From: Symsagittifera roscoffensis
Lineage: Eukaryota > Xenacoelomorpha > Acoela > Convolutidae
Direction: 5' to 3'
Assembly (NCBI RefSeq): GCF_963678635.1
Contig: NC_087070.1
Span: 4,872,539 to 4,936,538, forward strand
DNA: 64,000 nt
Part shown: in pieces, positions 20,905 to 31,200 of the stretch
Numbering within the stretch: the stretch's first letter is position 1
Layout: each line of letters begins with the position of its first letter
Program-made: the position numbers and the translations under genes
The notes under the pieces: model-generated
Databases searched by the model: none
The model's input: only the letters and a program-made list of their open reading frames with translations
Told to the model about the DNA's origin: nothing

Positions 20905-22219
20905 GATATCCCATGTCCCAGATTAAGCCTGCGTTAGGATGGGGACACCAGGAAGGTTTCATGAGTTCCCACATCACTACTAGACTGGTTTTCAAGGGAC
21001 CGTCCCAAGAACCACAATCAAAACTCACTTGCCCTTTTAGCTCGGGAATCGAGGGCTCGACTACTCGTTCTTCCAAAATAATTCCAAGCTTGGGTTGTTC
21101 CACCATCAACATTCCAATTTCCTTGACTCGCTCTAACCAGAAATCGAGTACTATAACTTGTTCATAGTCGAAGTACGCTTCCCTGGCTTCCTCATTCACG
21201 AAGGGATTATATGCCATCCCCGGTATGCCAGACACGTATTGGAACGACTTCAGTTTCCCTAGTGTTGCAAACTCTTTTTGTCCTCTGACCGCTTCAATCA
21301 AGTCTCTGCTCACTCTCAATTCTTTGTTGGAGTATCTTCTTACCTCTTCCAACTTGCGATAGCTTTCCATATCATTCGACTCCTTGCTTGGCACGGTCAA
21401 TGGCATGTCCTGATATAGCTCTAGGAGTGCCCTAAGGAAGTTCCTTTCGCAATCAACTCCCTTTTGCCGAATGATCTTTATACATTCTCCCAACACAGGA
21501 GTGGGGATACGATCCACCACGAACCTGACAAAGCAAAGGGCATCCTTACGCTTAGCCCATGCTATCGCTGAATCGTCTTTCGAAATCAATGCTCGTAGAG
21601 CTTCCATTAACTCTAGCTCCTGTTCTCGTGATTTCGAGTCATTACTGGCTTCATACTCCGCCTTTTTGATGCCCATCAAGCACCAAGCCAACCGTACTTG
21701 CAGATCAGTTCTCACGCAAGGATGAGCCAGGTATGCTGCTACCGTCGCAGGTGCATTCATCGTCTCATCGAAGTATTTCTGGAGGGCCGCCCTCCAAGAA
21801 ATCTCTAGCAGTTTTTCCAATCCAATTTCGTTCGCTTCTGATGACATTACTGTGCCATACTCTTTTCGATTGAAGTTAGAGTTCTCCGTAAGCCCCTTCA
21901 AATATTCTTGCATGGCTCTCTTCTCGCTCCAAGCCATCAGGTGCCCTCTCGCGGAGTTCCTCGCTTTCAACATCTCCACATAACCCCCTGCCGGATCTCC
22001 CATGTGGACCGATTCCGGCACAGTTATTCGACTGTACTCGACCACGTCGAGTTGTCCTTCCAGTTTCAACTTGGCCATGTTGATTCGCGAGGGCCTGTAA
22101 TCTTCAAGTCCTCCAGATCCACATTGACTGATTACTTCCATTTCTAACTTAGTGTCTGCCAGGGTTCGCGCCGTCTTCTTCGACCTTGTGGCGGTTACGG
22201 TCAGACCTGCCAAGAGCAT
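20888..22219 (-). CDS. E1 ORF3, N-terminal part
   Basis: 443 codons from ATG 22219. It begins MLLAGLTVTATRSKKTAR and aligns with E2 52130-53590. Shared islands are the VTAT/ITAT start, QYVSGxxGMAYNPF, and PSWCPHPxAxLI near the end. It starts only 287 bp after the integrase ORF stops, where E2 has ORF2 in between. Function is unknown. The stop at 20888 is produced by a frameshift relative to E2. Confidence 0.7.
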   Translation of the reverse strand: MLLAGLTVTATRSKKTARTLADTKLEMEVISQCGSGGLEDYRPSRINMAKLKLEGQLDVVEYSRITVPESVHMGDPAGGYVEMLKARNSARGHLMAWSEKRAMQEYLKGLTENSNFNRKEYGTVMSSEANEIGLEKLLEISWRAALQKYFDETMNAPATVAAYLAHPCVRTDLQVRLAWCLMGIKKAEYEASNDSKSREQELELMEALRALISKDDSAIAWAKRKDALCFVRFVVDRIPTPVLGECIKIIRQKGVDCERNFLRALLELYQDMPLTVPSKESNDMESYRKLEEVRRYSNKELRVSRDLIEAVRGQKEFATLGKLKSFQYVSGIPGMAYNPFVNEEAREAYFDYEQVIVLDFWLERVKEIGMLMVEQPKLGIILEERVVEPSIPELKGQVSFDCGSWDGPLKTSLVVMWELMKPSWCPHPNAGLIWDMGYHVRPG

Positions 22220-22505
22220 AGGGGGTATCAGATTCTCTTTTTCATTTCTGATTTAAAATTTTAGCACCAAGGTGGATTGTCCACCTTTATCTTTGTCAGA
22301 GTAGCACGAATAAGCGCTGTCACCTTGATGACACAAACATAAAACATATCATAACAATAACATAACATAAACACATAAACATCACACACCTATACTATCA
22401 TATAAAAACCTAATCCCTAACACTGTACCTAAAGGCTAACCTAAAACTTGACTCTAATTCTTATCGAGCAACTTAATAAAAACCACTTATCGCCGAGCGC
22501 AATTC

Positions 22506-24761
22506 TTAGCATATGCTCAGATAGTATTTTTTATGTAAGTAAACCTCTATGTCAGTCTCTGAAAATATCACATGCACAAGAGCGTACAACTCTCTCGGGT
22601 GTAGCTTCCCTCTATTGGGATCATAAACTGGCAACGAGAGAGAGGTCACACCTCTCTCAACCAGGAAATCCCTAAGTCGAGTCAAGGCCAATACCAAGCT
22701 CTCCGGATTCACGTGTTGCCTATCAGTAGCTTTCGTAACCAAAAAACACAAATATTTCCCTGGTATCTGTGATGCAACAGGGGGCAACGCTATCATTCCT
22801 CCTACACCCGGCCTCTGTTTCCACAAAAACTCGATATTCTTGTACTCTCTTTTAAAGTCGGCCGCTAGTGCTGTTTTGAAGCTTACGTCCGCAGTTATCG
22901 CTATGGCGCACGTGCGTTCCGTGAGTATGAAATCGCTGTCCGTTATAACGATATTGTTCGAATAGTGGTTCGGGAGATCAAAATACGATTCAAAGATTCG
23001 TCCAAAAGGTGGTTTCTTAGCATTCTCGCCCTCTGTCTCTAGTTCTCCGGTTTCCCTTGCCGATTTCAATTTTTTTATTATGAGATTTTCGGTGTGGGTG
23101 AGTCCTACCCCCACTCCCCGGACAAAAATATCCATCGACGTCCCCGTCGATCGCCCAAAGTCTAGGAGACCGAGGTTGGATTGTGGAACACGTAGAGGAC
23201 CATCTGGGGCGACCCAGTTGGACTCGGTATTGTCATGACTGATGTATTTGACGCCGTCTCTGTCGACGTCCTGAATCGTCAGGATCGTCTCTTTTGGATC
23301 TGTCGGCAGATCGTGGAGCCATTCGAGCACGCGCAAGTTTGTTAGTTCTTGCTCATGAGTCTGTTCCGCTTCTGGTTCGAACTCCACTTCCGGTTCTGAT
23401 CGATCGTCGATCCAATCTTGATCCATATCGTTCACAAGGTCGATTTCTTCTAGCATCGCTACTTCGTCCAGCCCCACCAGCGAGTCTATGACATCACTCA
23501 CTACTATCCGGTCTACAACGAAGTCCTCGCCATACGGATTGTATTTCTTCTGTTTTTTTCCCCTCTTACTTTGGCGTGTCTCCATAGTGAGCGGAAAGTC
23601 AGGCTGTATTTCTTTGTCAATTTCGGTTTGTTCCGGGCAATCCCAGTCTTCTTCGGCATAGGGTAGAGTTTCATCGTCCACCTCTACTCGCTCAGTCAAC
23701 TCGAGATCCAGTGGTAGATCAAAATTGTCCACCATCTCATTCCCGTCGTTCTTGTCGCGAGTACCCCTTTCATTCACTTCACAAGCAGGATCCACTATTA
23801 AATAGTCTCCCTCTTGCATGTCCGCTGGGATGCACCAATCCTCGGACGAGGCGTTGTGTGGTTTGATATTCTCGTAATGAGCCGCTCTTCCGGTGCTCAG
23901 CCGATAAAAACGACCTCCTTGATGCACCTCTGTTATCTGAAATGGACCACGCCATTTCTTTAATAGTTTCTTGGTTCCTTTTGGTGGAACCACTTCCTGG
24001 AACACCCAGACGTAATCGCCAACTGAGTAGGCTTTTGCATCGGCTGTTCTTTTATCAAACCTCCTTTTTTGTCTAATTTGCGCCTGTTGCGTATTCCTCC
24101 TGCATAAGTCATTAAGGTCCTGCTGTCTTCTAATAACGTCCCGCACGTACGTTTGCGGTGCTGTCCTCTTCCCTTCATATTCAGGGTAGAAGAACGTTAA
24201 TGGGAGTGCTTTTTCGTGACCCGTCAGCATCATATGTGGACTTATTCCCGTGGTGGAATGCTCCGTGCTGTTGTAAGCACCCATCACTTGCGGCAAGTGC
24301 TTGTCCCAGTCATCCATATAGCGTGAGCAGTAGACTCTCAACATGGATACCAGTGTGCGATTCTGCCTCTCGACTAGGCCATTCGTTTGCGGGTGATAAG
24401 TGGTCGAGTGGGCCTGCGCTACCTGCGACCTTTTCATTAACTCTTTGGTGAGATCACCTACGAATGCTTTGCCATTGTCCGATTGGAACGTGATGGGGCA
24501 GCCATGCCTTGCTATCCACACGTTTATCAAATGATCGCATGTTTCTTCTGCCGATGCTGTCATGCAGGGTGCTGCCTCCGCATACTTTGTAAAATGGTCG
24601 ATCATTACCAGCACCTGATTATAGCCCGTTGCTGTCATGCAGATTTTCTGATGATCAATTTGCACCACTTCGTTGAAACCTGACGATTCTATTGACTGTA
24701 GGGGAACCTTAGTTTCCTGGGATCCTTTGCCTGTTGACAAGACAGGCATGCGGCTATCCAT
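22506..24761 (-). CDS. E1 integrase core, C-terminal module and macro-like domain
   Basis: 751 codons. The DD35E core is visible: QIDHQ (about D36), FQSDNG (about D95) and GLVERQNR (about E131). KKWRGPFQITEV, with YRLSTGRAAHYENIKPH following it, is the GPY/F-type C-terminal module of Ty3/gypsy integrases. An acidic linker follows, then FVRGVGVGLTHTENLIIKKL and a conserved terminal domain (IVITDSDFI, then GKYLCFLVT, LALTRLRDFL, PVYDPNRGKLHPRELYAL). That pattern resembles a macro domain, tentatively. The zinc-binding N-terminus lies in another frame at 25030-24689. The TTTGTCCGGGGAGTG tract at 23129-23111 is an internal polypurine tract. Confidence 0.8.
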   Translation of the reverse strand: MDSRMPVLSTGKGSQETKVPLQSIESSGFNEVVQIDHQKICMTATGYNQVLVMIDHFTKYAEAAPCMTASAEETCDHLINVWIARHGCPITFQSDNGKAFVGDLTKELMKRSQVAQAHSTTYHPQTNGLVERQNRTLVSMLRVYCSRYMDDWDKHLPQVMGAYNSTEHSTTGISPHMMLTGHEKALPLTFFYPEYEGKRTAPQTYVRDVIRRQQDLNDLCRRNTQQAQIRQKRRFDKRTADAKAYSVGDYVWVFQEVVPPKGTKKLLKKWRGPFQITEVHQGGRFYRLSTGRAAHYENIKPHNASSEDWCIPADMQEGDYLIVDPACEVNERGTRDKNDGNEMVDNFDLPLDLELTERVEVDDETLPYAEEDWDCPEQTEIDKEIQPDFPLTMETRQSKRGKKQKKYNPYGEDFVVDRIVVSDVIDSLVGLDEVAMLEEIDLVNDMDQDWIDDRSEPEVEFEPEAEQTHEQELTNLRVLEWLHDLPTDPKETILTIQDVDRDGVKYISHDNTESNWVAPDGPLRVPQSNLGLLDFGRSTGTSMDIFVRGVGVGLTHTENLIIKKLKSARETGELETEGENAKKPPFGRIFESYFDLPNHYSNNIVITDSDFILTERTCAIAITADVSFKTALAADFKREYKNIEFLWKQRPGVGGMIALPPVASQIPGKYLCFLVTKATDRQHVNPESLVLALTRLRDFLVERGVTSLSLPVYDPNRGKLHPRELYALVHVIFSETDIEVYLHKKYYLSIC

Positions 24762-25030
24762 TTCTCACAAGCCTTCTTCAATCCCGGCCATTCGAATCGT
24801 TTTTGTATCCTGTTATACACTTTTTCCACGCCTTGATGTCCCATCTGATCATGTGAGCGAAAGAGCAATTCAGTCTGGTACAACTGTGGTAACACTATTG
24901 AATTGTATTTATAAAGGACCTTGTCCTCCTCCTTGCGCTTACAGGCTACGATTCCGTCCTTATTCAGGTACAACAAGTCTTTCCTCTTCAGGTAAAATTG
25001 CTTCAGGATTTTGTAGCTGTCTTCTTCCAA
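24689..25030 (-). pseudogene. E1 integrase N-terminal zinc domain (separate frame)
   Basis: It contains H-D-Q-M-G-H, then CEKWIAACLSCQQAKDP, the HHCC domain that precedes the catalytic core. It is in the same frame as the spacer ORF upstream, from which a TGA at 25051-25049 separates it. It is out of frame with the catalytic core that follows. Confidence 0.75.
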
Positions 25031-25048
25031 GTCTCCCTTGTCAGGTGC

Positions 25049-26596
25049 TCAATTCTCGATCCATCTTTTCAGACTGCTCGTCATTCTATCATTTCGTTGA
25101 GCCCTCAGGAGATCCGACAGCCTGTACCTGGCTTTCAAATACGTCTTCACCACGTTCATTTGCCCACTCATTATCTCCGGAGCATGAGCATCGTCCATCA
25201 ACTTGACACACCATATCTTTTTCAAAGGCGTCGCTTCTTGCACAGACGGTTCCAGATTGGTACGGACGACCGTACCATGTGGCAGCAATCTGGTTGGGCG
25301 TTTTGAAACTGCTATCAGCTCGAGCTCGTCTGCGGCATTATCTACCACAGTGCCCTCTTCATCTGAGGTGTATCTGTCCCTGTCTGGATCCTGATGTGTT
25401 TCTCGGTCCAGCCCACGCTGCTTCCAGTCTACCAATAAGGAGTGGATTGCGATCTCTGACACATCGGAATTGGAAGTTGTTTCAGACGTGTTGTCCCAGG
25501 ACTGGGGTCTCGAGTCACCACTTGAGTCGACTGATTCCTCAACATCATATTCCAAGTTGTCTGAGATGTTTCTTGACTCCCCGGACAAAACTCTGTCCAT
25601 CGGTCGCTTTGAACCCGACTCCCCGGACAAAATTCTGCCCCTAGGTGGTCTAGTCAACCTCTCCCCGGACAAGTCGTCCTTGACTGGCTCGAAGGTGTCA
25701 GACTCCCCGGACATTGTCTCGTCCATGGACGAACAATCTGGGCTTGGCTCGTATTCCTCTTTTGCATCCGTGAAGTGCACTCTCCTCGTGAAGCTAGATT
25801 TCGACCTGATCCTGACTTCCTCAGTAGCTTGGTTTTGATTCGATGTTCCATATTCAGTGAACGAAGTTCTCAACAATACTTCTTTCGGCATCGAGGTCAC
25901 CAGCTGGTTGACGATCGACCTGCAATCCCGTTCAACGCCTCGGCTGCGAATGGACACTGGCCTCTTCTCTGTTCTCTCGGTGACAGTCAACCTCTGCATG
26001 GTCTCCATCCATTCACAATCATGCCTATTCACTTCCCTATCCAACAAGTCACGGAGTTTTCCCATGACGTCCGGCGCCACGTTCACCGTCTTATTCAATA
26101 AAGCGATGCTGTTTATACCCAGCCTGGTCAGTTCTTGCTGTACCAAGTTGGATCGGACTAGCAGGTCCAACGGAACGGGTTCGCCTCTGGCTAAAACCTT
26201 TATCTCCGCGGCCGTCTCCACTGGAAGGTCAGGGTGTCCAGGTATAGGATGTCCTGATTTGTCTAACCACCTAGTAAGTGGCAGCTTATCATAGGTTTCT
26301 TTGTCCAGAAAGGAAAACCCGTCTTTGATCTCTGATTGGTTAGCCTGCTTCTCCTCGAGGCGCTCATAAAATTCTGTCTTTTTACTGAGGCTATCTGCGT
26401 TCTGGTGTTTGTCACGGGTACGGTGCTCTATGATCATGTGGTATCCATCCAGGCGCACGATCCAACGACCAATATAGCTTTGGTCCATCGAATAGGTTTT
26501 CAGCCAGGCAAGGGCACGATTATCCACGCGTAACTTGAAGGGAGCACTCCCCAGGTAGGCCCTGTATTTCTCCACGAACGTGATCACAGCAAACAT
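25049..26596 (-). CDS. E1 RNase H C-terminal half and acidic spacer with repeated LSGE motif
   Basis: 515 codons. It starts within RNase H (KLRVDNRALAWLKTYS, then EHRTRDKHQNADSLSKK). A long acidic/Ser-rich spacer follows with four SGE motifs (TMSGES, DLSGER, ILSGES, VLSGES), each encoded by a copy of the (TTG)TCCGGGGAG sequence. The end, DLLRAQRNDRMTSSLKRWI, matches E2 before its integrase. Confidence 0.75.
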   Translation of the reverse strand: MFAVITFVEKYRAYLGSAPFKLRVDNRALAWLKTYSMDQSYIGRWIVRLDGYHMIIEHRTRDKHQNADSLSKKTEFYERLEEKQANQSEIKDGFSFLDKETYDKLPLTRWLDKSGHPIPGHPDLPVETAAEIKVLARGEPVPLDLLVRSNLVQQELTRLGINSIALLNKTVNVAPDVMGKLRDLLDREVNRHDCEWMETMQRLTVTERTEKRPVSIRSRGVERDCRSIVNQLVTSMPKEVLLRTSFTEYGTSNQNQATEEVRIRSKSSFTRRVHFTDAKEEYEPSPDCSSMDETMSGESDTFEPVKDDLSGERLTRPPRGRILSGESGSKRPMDRVLSGESRNISDNLEYDVEESVDSSGDSRPQSWDNTSETTSNSDVSEIAIHSLLVDWKQRGLDRETHQDPDRDRYTSDEEGTVVDNAADELELIAVSKRPTRLLPHGTVVRTNLEPSVQEATPLKKIWCVKLMDDAHAPEIMSGQMNVVKTYLKARYRLSDLLRAQRNDRMTSSLKRWIEN

Positions 26597-27019
26597 CTCC
26601 GCTTTTGGTGCGCCCGTACTTCATCTCAGTGTCACTCAGGACTTTACTTCCATAAGCTATCGGGACGAAGAACCGTTCCCTCGTTCCACTCCTGCTCCTG
26701 GTGAAGTATGCCCGATATCGCAACCACTGATGCATCCGTGTCCAGCACGAACATTCCCTTCTCCGTTGGCATGCCGAGGACCGGTGCCTTCGCAAAGTTC
26801 ACGTTTGATGTTTTCAAATGAGACTTGTGCCTCATCAGTCCAGGTGAACTTTTTGCCCTTGTTTCTCATCAACCTCTGCATGGGGTATATTTTGTCAGCA
26901 TACCCCTTGATGAACTCCCGATAATAATTTGCGAATCCAAGAAAACTCATCAGCTGTGTATCTGTTTTAGGTGCCTTCCAGGTCAGCACCGCTTCAACCG
27001 CTTCGGGATCTGGTCTCAC
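26520..27019 (-). pseudogene. E1 RT thumb to RNase H N-terminus, frameshifted
   Basis: Colinear with the intact E2 frame 41815-42300 but scattered over three frames: FLGFANYYREFIKGYADK (27019-26657), APVLGMPTEKGMFVLDTDA (26835-26644) and PIAYGSKVLSDTEMKYG (26795-26520). These are the conserved connection and RNase H start (DTDAS active-site region). At least three indels are needed. Confidence 0.75.
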
Positions 27020-27029
27020 TCCATGTTTG

Positions 27030-28202
27030 TCAACCAGGGCGGCCCAAATACTTTATGGAATCCCTGAGGATTTCACACTTAGAGGGTTTGCATTTCAGAC
27101 CCGCCTGCTTCATGCAAGAAAACACCTCCTCCAACCTCTCTATGTGGTCTTCTAGGGTTGGTGTTGCAATCACAACATCATCGACATAACACATGATGAG
27201 ATTCCCGTATTTCTTAGTGACGCTCGTGAGTGCCTGAGCCATCAGTCGCTGGAATGTGGCCGTCGCGTTGCACAATCCGAATGGCATCCTCTTCCACTGG
27301 AACAGTCCCAGCTCACACGCGAAACCTGTTTTCTCTCGATCTTGCTTTCTGAGTGGCACTTGCCAGAATGCTGAGCCCAAATCCAACGTCGTGAAGAACT
27401 TAGCGTCTCCCAGCTTGGATAGGCTCTCATCGATGCGGGGAATCGGGTATGCGTCCTTTACAGTCACTGCGTTCAGATAACGGAAATCACAACAAAATCT
27501 GAGTTGTCCCCCTTTCTTTTTCGCCATGACCACGCCACAAGCCCATGGGGACTTCGACGGCTCAATCATATCGTACTCCATTAACATTTCAATTTCCTTC
27601 CTACACGCTTCTGACTTATTTGGGGTCATTCTTCTCGCCCCTTCCCTATGAGGTACCGAGCCCTCTTCTATCTCAATCTCGTGCTCTACAAAATTGCAAC
27701 AACCTATATCGGCCTTATGCTTTGAAAAAACGTCTGCGTTCCGATCTAGCACCGCCCTGAGCGAATCTAGTTCCTTGTCAGATATTTTACCCTTCAGATG
27801 TTCTATCTCAGGTAGGACAGGCCTATTCGCTGCTAACTCTGCTTCCGTCGGCCTCTCAGGAAAGTTGGAACAACTAGACAGCCCATCATCTGTTTCCGAC
27901 TTCATTGAAAACAATTTCCTAGAAGATTTCAATTCAATTACTCTTTTCATTATACATTCTTGGTTCGCATGTAATGGACATTTAGTTACGTCAAACTTCT
28001 TCAAGTTCTCCACACTCAGAAAGTCTGTGTTCAGAGGCAAAGCGTAGCCAAGTTTCTTTCCCCTCTGTATTGTCACTGTTGTTGCTTCTGTGTTCAATAA
28101 CACACTCACACACAGTCCGCTCTGAGTGAGTGAGAAGCTTCTTCCTAAAATAGCCGAGCTTTTACTGTTTGGATTTGGTACCAGACACATTGCTGAGTTC
28201 AT
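27030..28202 (-). CDS. E1 reverse transcriptase
   Basis: 390 codons. Ty3/gypsy RT motifs in order are FCCDFRYLNAVTVKDAYPIP, TTLDLGSAFWQVPL, MPFGLCNATATFQRLM and CYVDDVVIA (YVDD codons 27188-27177). It begins in a frame different from the upstream Gag-protease ORF, where E2 is continuous, so the boundary is a mutation. It ends at an indel after IKYLGR. Confidence 0.88.
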   Translation of the reverse strand: MNSAMCLVPNPNSKSSAILGRSFSLTQSGLCVSVLLNTEATTVTIQRGKKLGYALPLNTDFLSVENLKKFDVTKCPLHANQECIMKRVIELKSSRKLFSMKSETDDGLSSCSNFPERPTEAELAANRPVLPEIEHLKGKISDKELDSLRAVLDRNADVFSKHKADIGCCNFVEHEIEIEEGSVPHREGARRMTPNKSEACRKEIEMLMEYDMIEPSKSPWACGVVMAKKKGGQLRFCCDFRYLNAVTVKDAYPIPRIDESLSKLGDAKFFTTLDLGSAFWQVPLRKQDREKTGFACELGLFQWKRMPFGLCNATATFQRLMAQALTSVTKKYGNLIMCYVDDVVIATPTLEDHIERLEEVFSCMKQAGLKCKPSKCEILRDSIKYLGRPG

Positions 28203-31200
28203 TCAAGTTCCTCATCCTAAACGTCGCTACTACGGCTTGGTTCGGTTTTAATCTAACTTTTCGATCCAGAAAAATCGGCACCTTGGCCTGATTAATTAAG
28301 ATCTTATTAAGGGGTCTTTTCTCATACTTTCTTTCAGGATCCTTGATCCTAATCAATCCGTCATTGAGATCAATCGTGACGTCAAAGTTGCGAACGAAAT
28401 CCCTTCCTAGGATGAACTGGTCGGATTCATCCAAATTCTCTACTACTAGGAAGCTCATCCAAAGATGTCTTCCTCCAAGCTGCAGTGAGATGATCGGGGT
28501 TCGTCCGGCGACATAGATCGCTCCCTGATTGGCAGCTGCCAACCTGATGTTTGTCGGTATGAGATCCGATCTTTCGAAACCCATGTCGGTCCAAGTTTTG
28601 ACTGGCATGACACTAACCACTGCTCCCGTGTCTAGCAGCCCCTTTACTGAAAGTTGTCTGCCTTGCACGTCCAGAACGTGTGCGGCCAGATCGGCCTCGC
28701 AACCAATATGCACCGCATCTTGTTCGAGCATCGCGTTGTGTCCGATTCGTCTGACCTTCAGCTCCTCTTGACCAATGTATATCCGGCCAACCTGATCGTT
28801 CGCATCAGTTATGTGAGCTTTCGTGTAGATATTGATGCCATCCACATTCATCAGAATCGGGTAAGGGCCATAGACATCGATATAATGTCCGTCCACTTTC
28901 ATCAGCCTCGGACCTCCCGTTGTGAGCAGCGCTCGCACTGCCCTGGAGTCCAGTTTGGGATCCTTCTCCTTCAGGTAGTCGGCATAGATGTCCAGGTGGA
29001 TTAGTGTAATCTCGGATGGTTCACTCAAGTTCTTGACCACCTGGTGCCCTGCGACTGAGATGATGGACATTATTTTGGTCCCTGCCTTCGTCATGCCGAA
29101 AGTCTTGCCAGATATAACGTTCAGTTTTAGTCCCTGTTTCTTGGGCTCCTCTTTGTCTTCTACTTTTGTCGCTTTACCGAGGACATTAAGACTCTCCTGA
29201 AGATCTGTGCTTTCTAGCTCTGACCTTACCCATTGCTCCACTTCTTTCGTGGCAAGGTCCTGTTTGACATTCTGCAGCGCTGTCCTTGCCGCCAGGCCGT
29301 AATCCACCTTGAGTGGACTAGACGACTCTGCTTCGAGGTTCGAGGCTACCACCTCGTCAGGCCATGTCTTAACCTTTTTGGTCGCAAAGGTGCTCGGTGT
29401 CGTTTCCTTTCTCCGAGATTCAGCCTCGTTCATCAGACGTGCTCGACTGGCCTTGACACCCGAAAGCGCCTCTTCGTGGCGGGGATGTTTCGCGTCCGCT
29501 ACTGCGTCCCAAAATTGAGTACAATCAGACTTGAAGTGTCCCTCCAAATTACAGAAGAAACACCTCGGACCATATTTCATGATGAGCCCCCTGACGTACT
29601 CCTCATGATCCTCGTCGGTCGCGTCGGCGTCCTCAAGAAAGTGGCCTATGGCCTTCATGTTCTGTTTGTATGCAGAACACGCAGAAACGTGATGGTCCAT
29701 CGAACCACAATTCGCGCACGACCTCCTCTTGTCCATGTCATCGCGAGGTTTGTACCAACTGGAATTCGCACCAGTGTTTGTCCCGCTATAGTTGCCATAA
29801 TTGCTGTAACGGTTTTGCGCCCTCGGTTTTATGAGTAAATACTCGCGTGACTTCATACGCAAGTCGTCGGGCGTGGGTACCTGGTCAAGCGACAGGGTGA
29901 AGTGAGTGGCCAACATCGTCTTCAGCTCCTCACTCCTTACTCCATCCATAAACTTCGAAGCAATCGCCAAGTTTCGCTCGGATATTCTCTCATCCGGGTT
30001 GCTTCTCCTCCTGAGCAATTCAAGGTCGTCCAAGAATTTATCTATTGATTCTTCATCTCTCTGACGCCTCTTCTCGAACTTCACCATGGCCTGGTGCCCT
30101 TGTACTCCAGAGCCGAAACAATTCAGCAGGATGTCGAATATCTTGCGAGCGCTGTCTCTCTCATTGGCTCTTTTCGCCATTACACAATTTAATGCAGTAC
30201 CCTCCAGGTTGCTCGTCAGCGCGCTGCACTCTTGTTTCTTGGAGAGATTCTCTTCCTCAAAGTGTAACTTCATCACCTCTATCCAAGTATCAATGCAGCC
30301 GTCTGACTCGTCTTTATATGACTTCGGCTTTTTCAGTGTTCTTCTTGACCTCTCTCCTCTCTCGGTTGACTTCGAGAGCTTGGTGATGAATGTTTCAAGA
30401 GATCTGTTCAGAGGCTCAAACATCGAGGCATACATCGTTGTGTCTTGCGAGACTGTAGTCAGATCTGATACTGAACTGACTTGTGGCACGGTTGGCAATC
30501 TTGTCTCCGGGGTGGCATCTGCCTCCGGCGGTACTGGATTCGTCCAGCCAGGCCTCTGCGGGGCTGCCCTTGGCCGCTCCTTGTTTCTATGTTCGTAGTT
30601 CGTTCTCGAGCCCTGCTGGGCTCTGGCACTGTTGCCCGTACCATCTCCAACATTCGCATGGCTTGAGCGCTCCCTTGAGTTGGAATGCTCCTGCCAACTA
30701 CTCCCGTTCAGGATCGCATCAAGCTTCCGCATCATCAAGTCAGATTTGGCGTCTAACCTCTTCTCCAGGCCAGTCATCGTTTGGGCGTAGGTATTATCAT
30801 GATCATTCAATAATCGCTCGATCTCTCTTGTCATCCTAGCCTCTCTTTCCTCTGACTCTTTGTTTGCCTGTGCCAGACTCTCGGCCAGGCATTGATCGGT
30901 GTCACGAATCAATTGAGCCTGATCAAACCTCGCCTGCGACTTCACGTGCGTTAGCTCATCTTTCAAATTCTCTCGACCATGGTGAGCTCTCTCGTCAACT
31001 TGATCTATCCTCTTAGTCATGTCTCGCCTCAATTCATCCAGGCCATTCATCACACCAGCGAACATATCACTTATGTCACCAGCTGCCCCCAATGGCGGGG
31101 TTAGCCCCAGAGAAGACGAGGTCAACTGTGGCTGTAGCCTAGTACTTGATGACGCACCGCCCTTTTGCTTGTGCATTGACGTCATCAGTCTGTCGAACGT

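Noticed and set aside
19213-22219. ORF3 as a retroviral envelope gene
   Set aside because: No signal peptide, no transmembrane anchor, no fusion-peptide-like segment and no furin-like site were seen in either copy.
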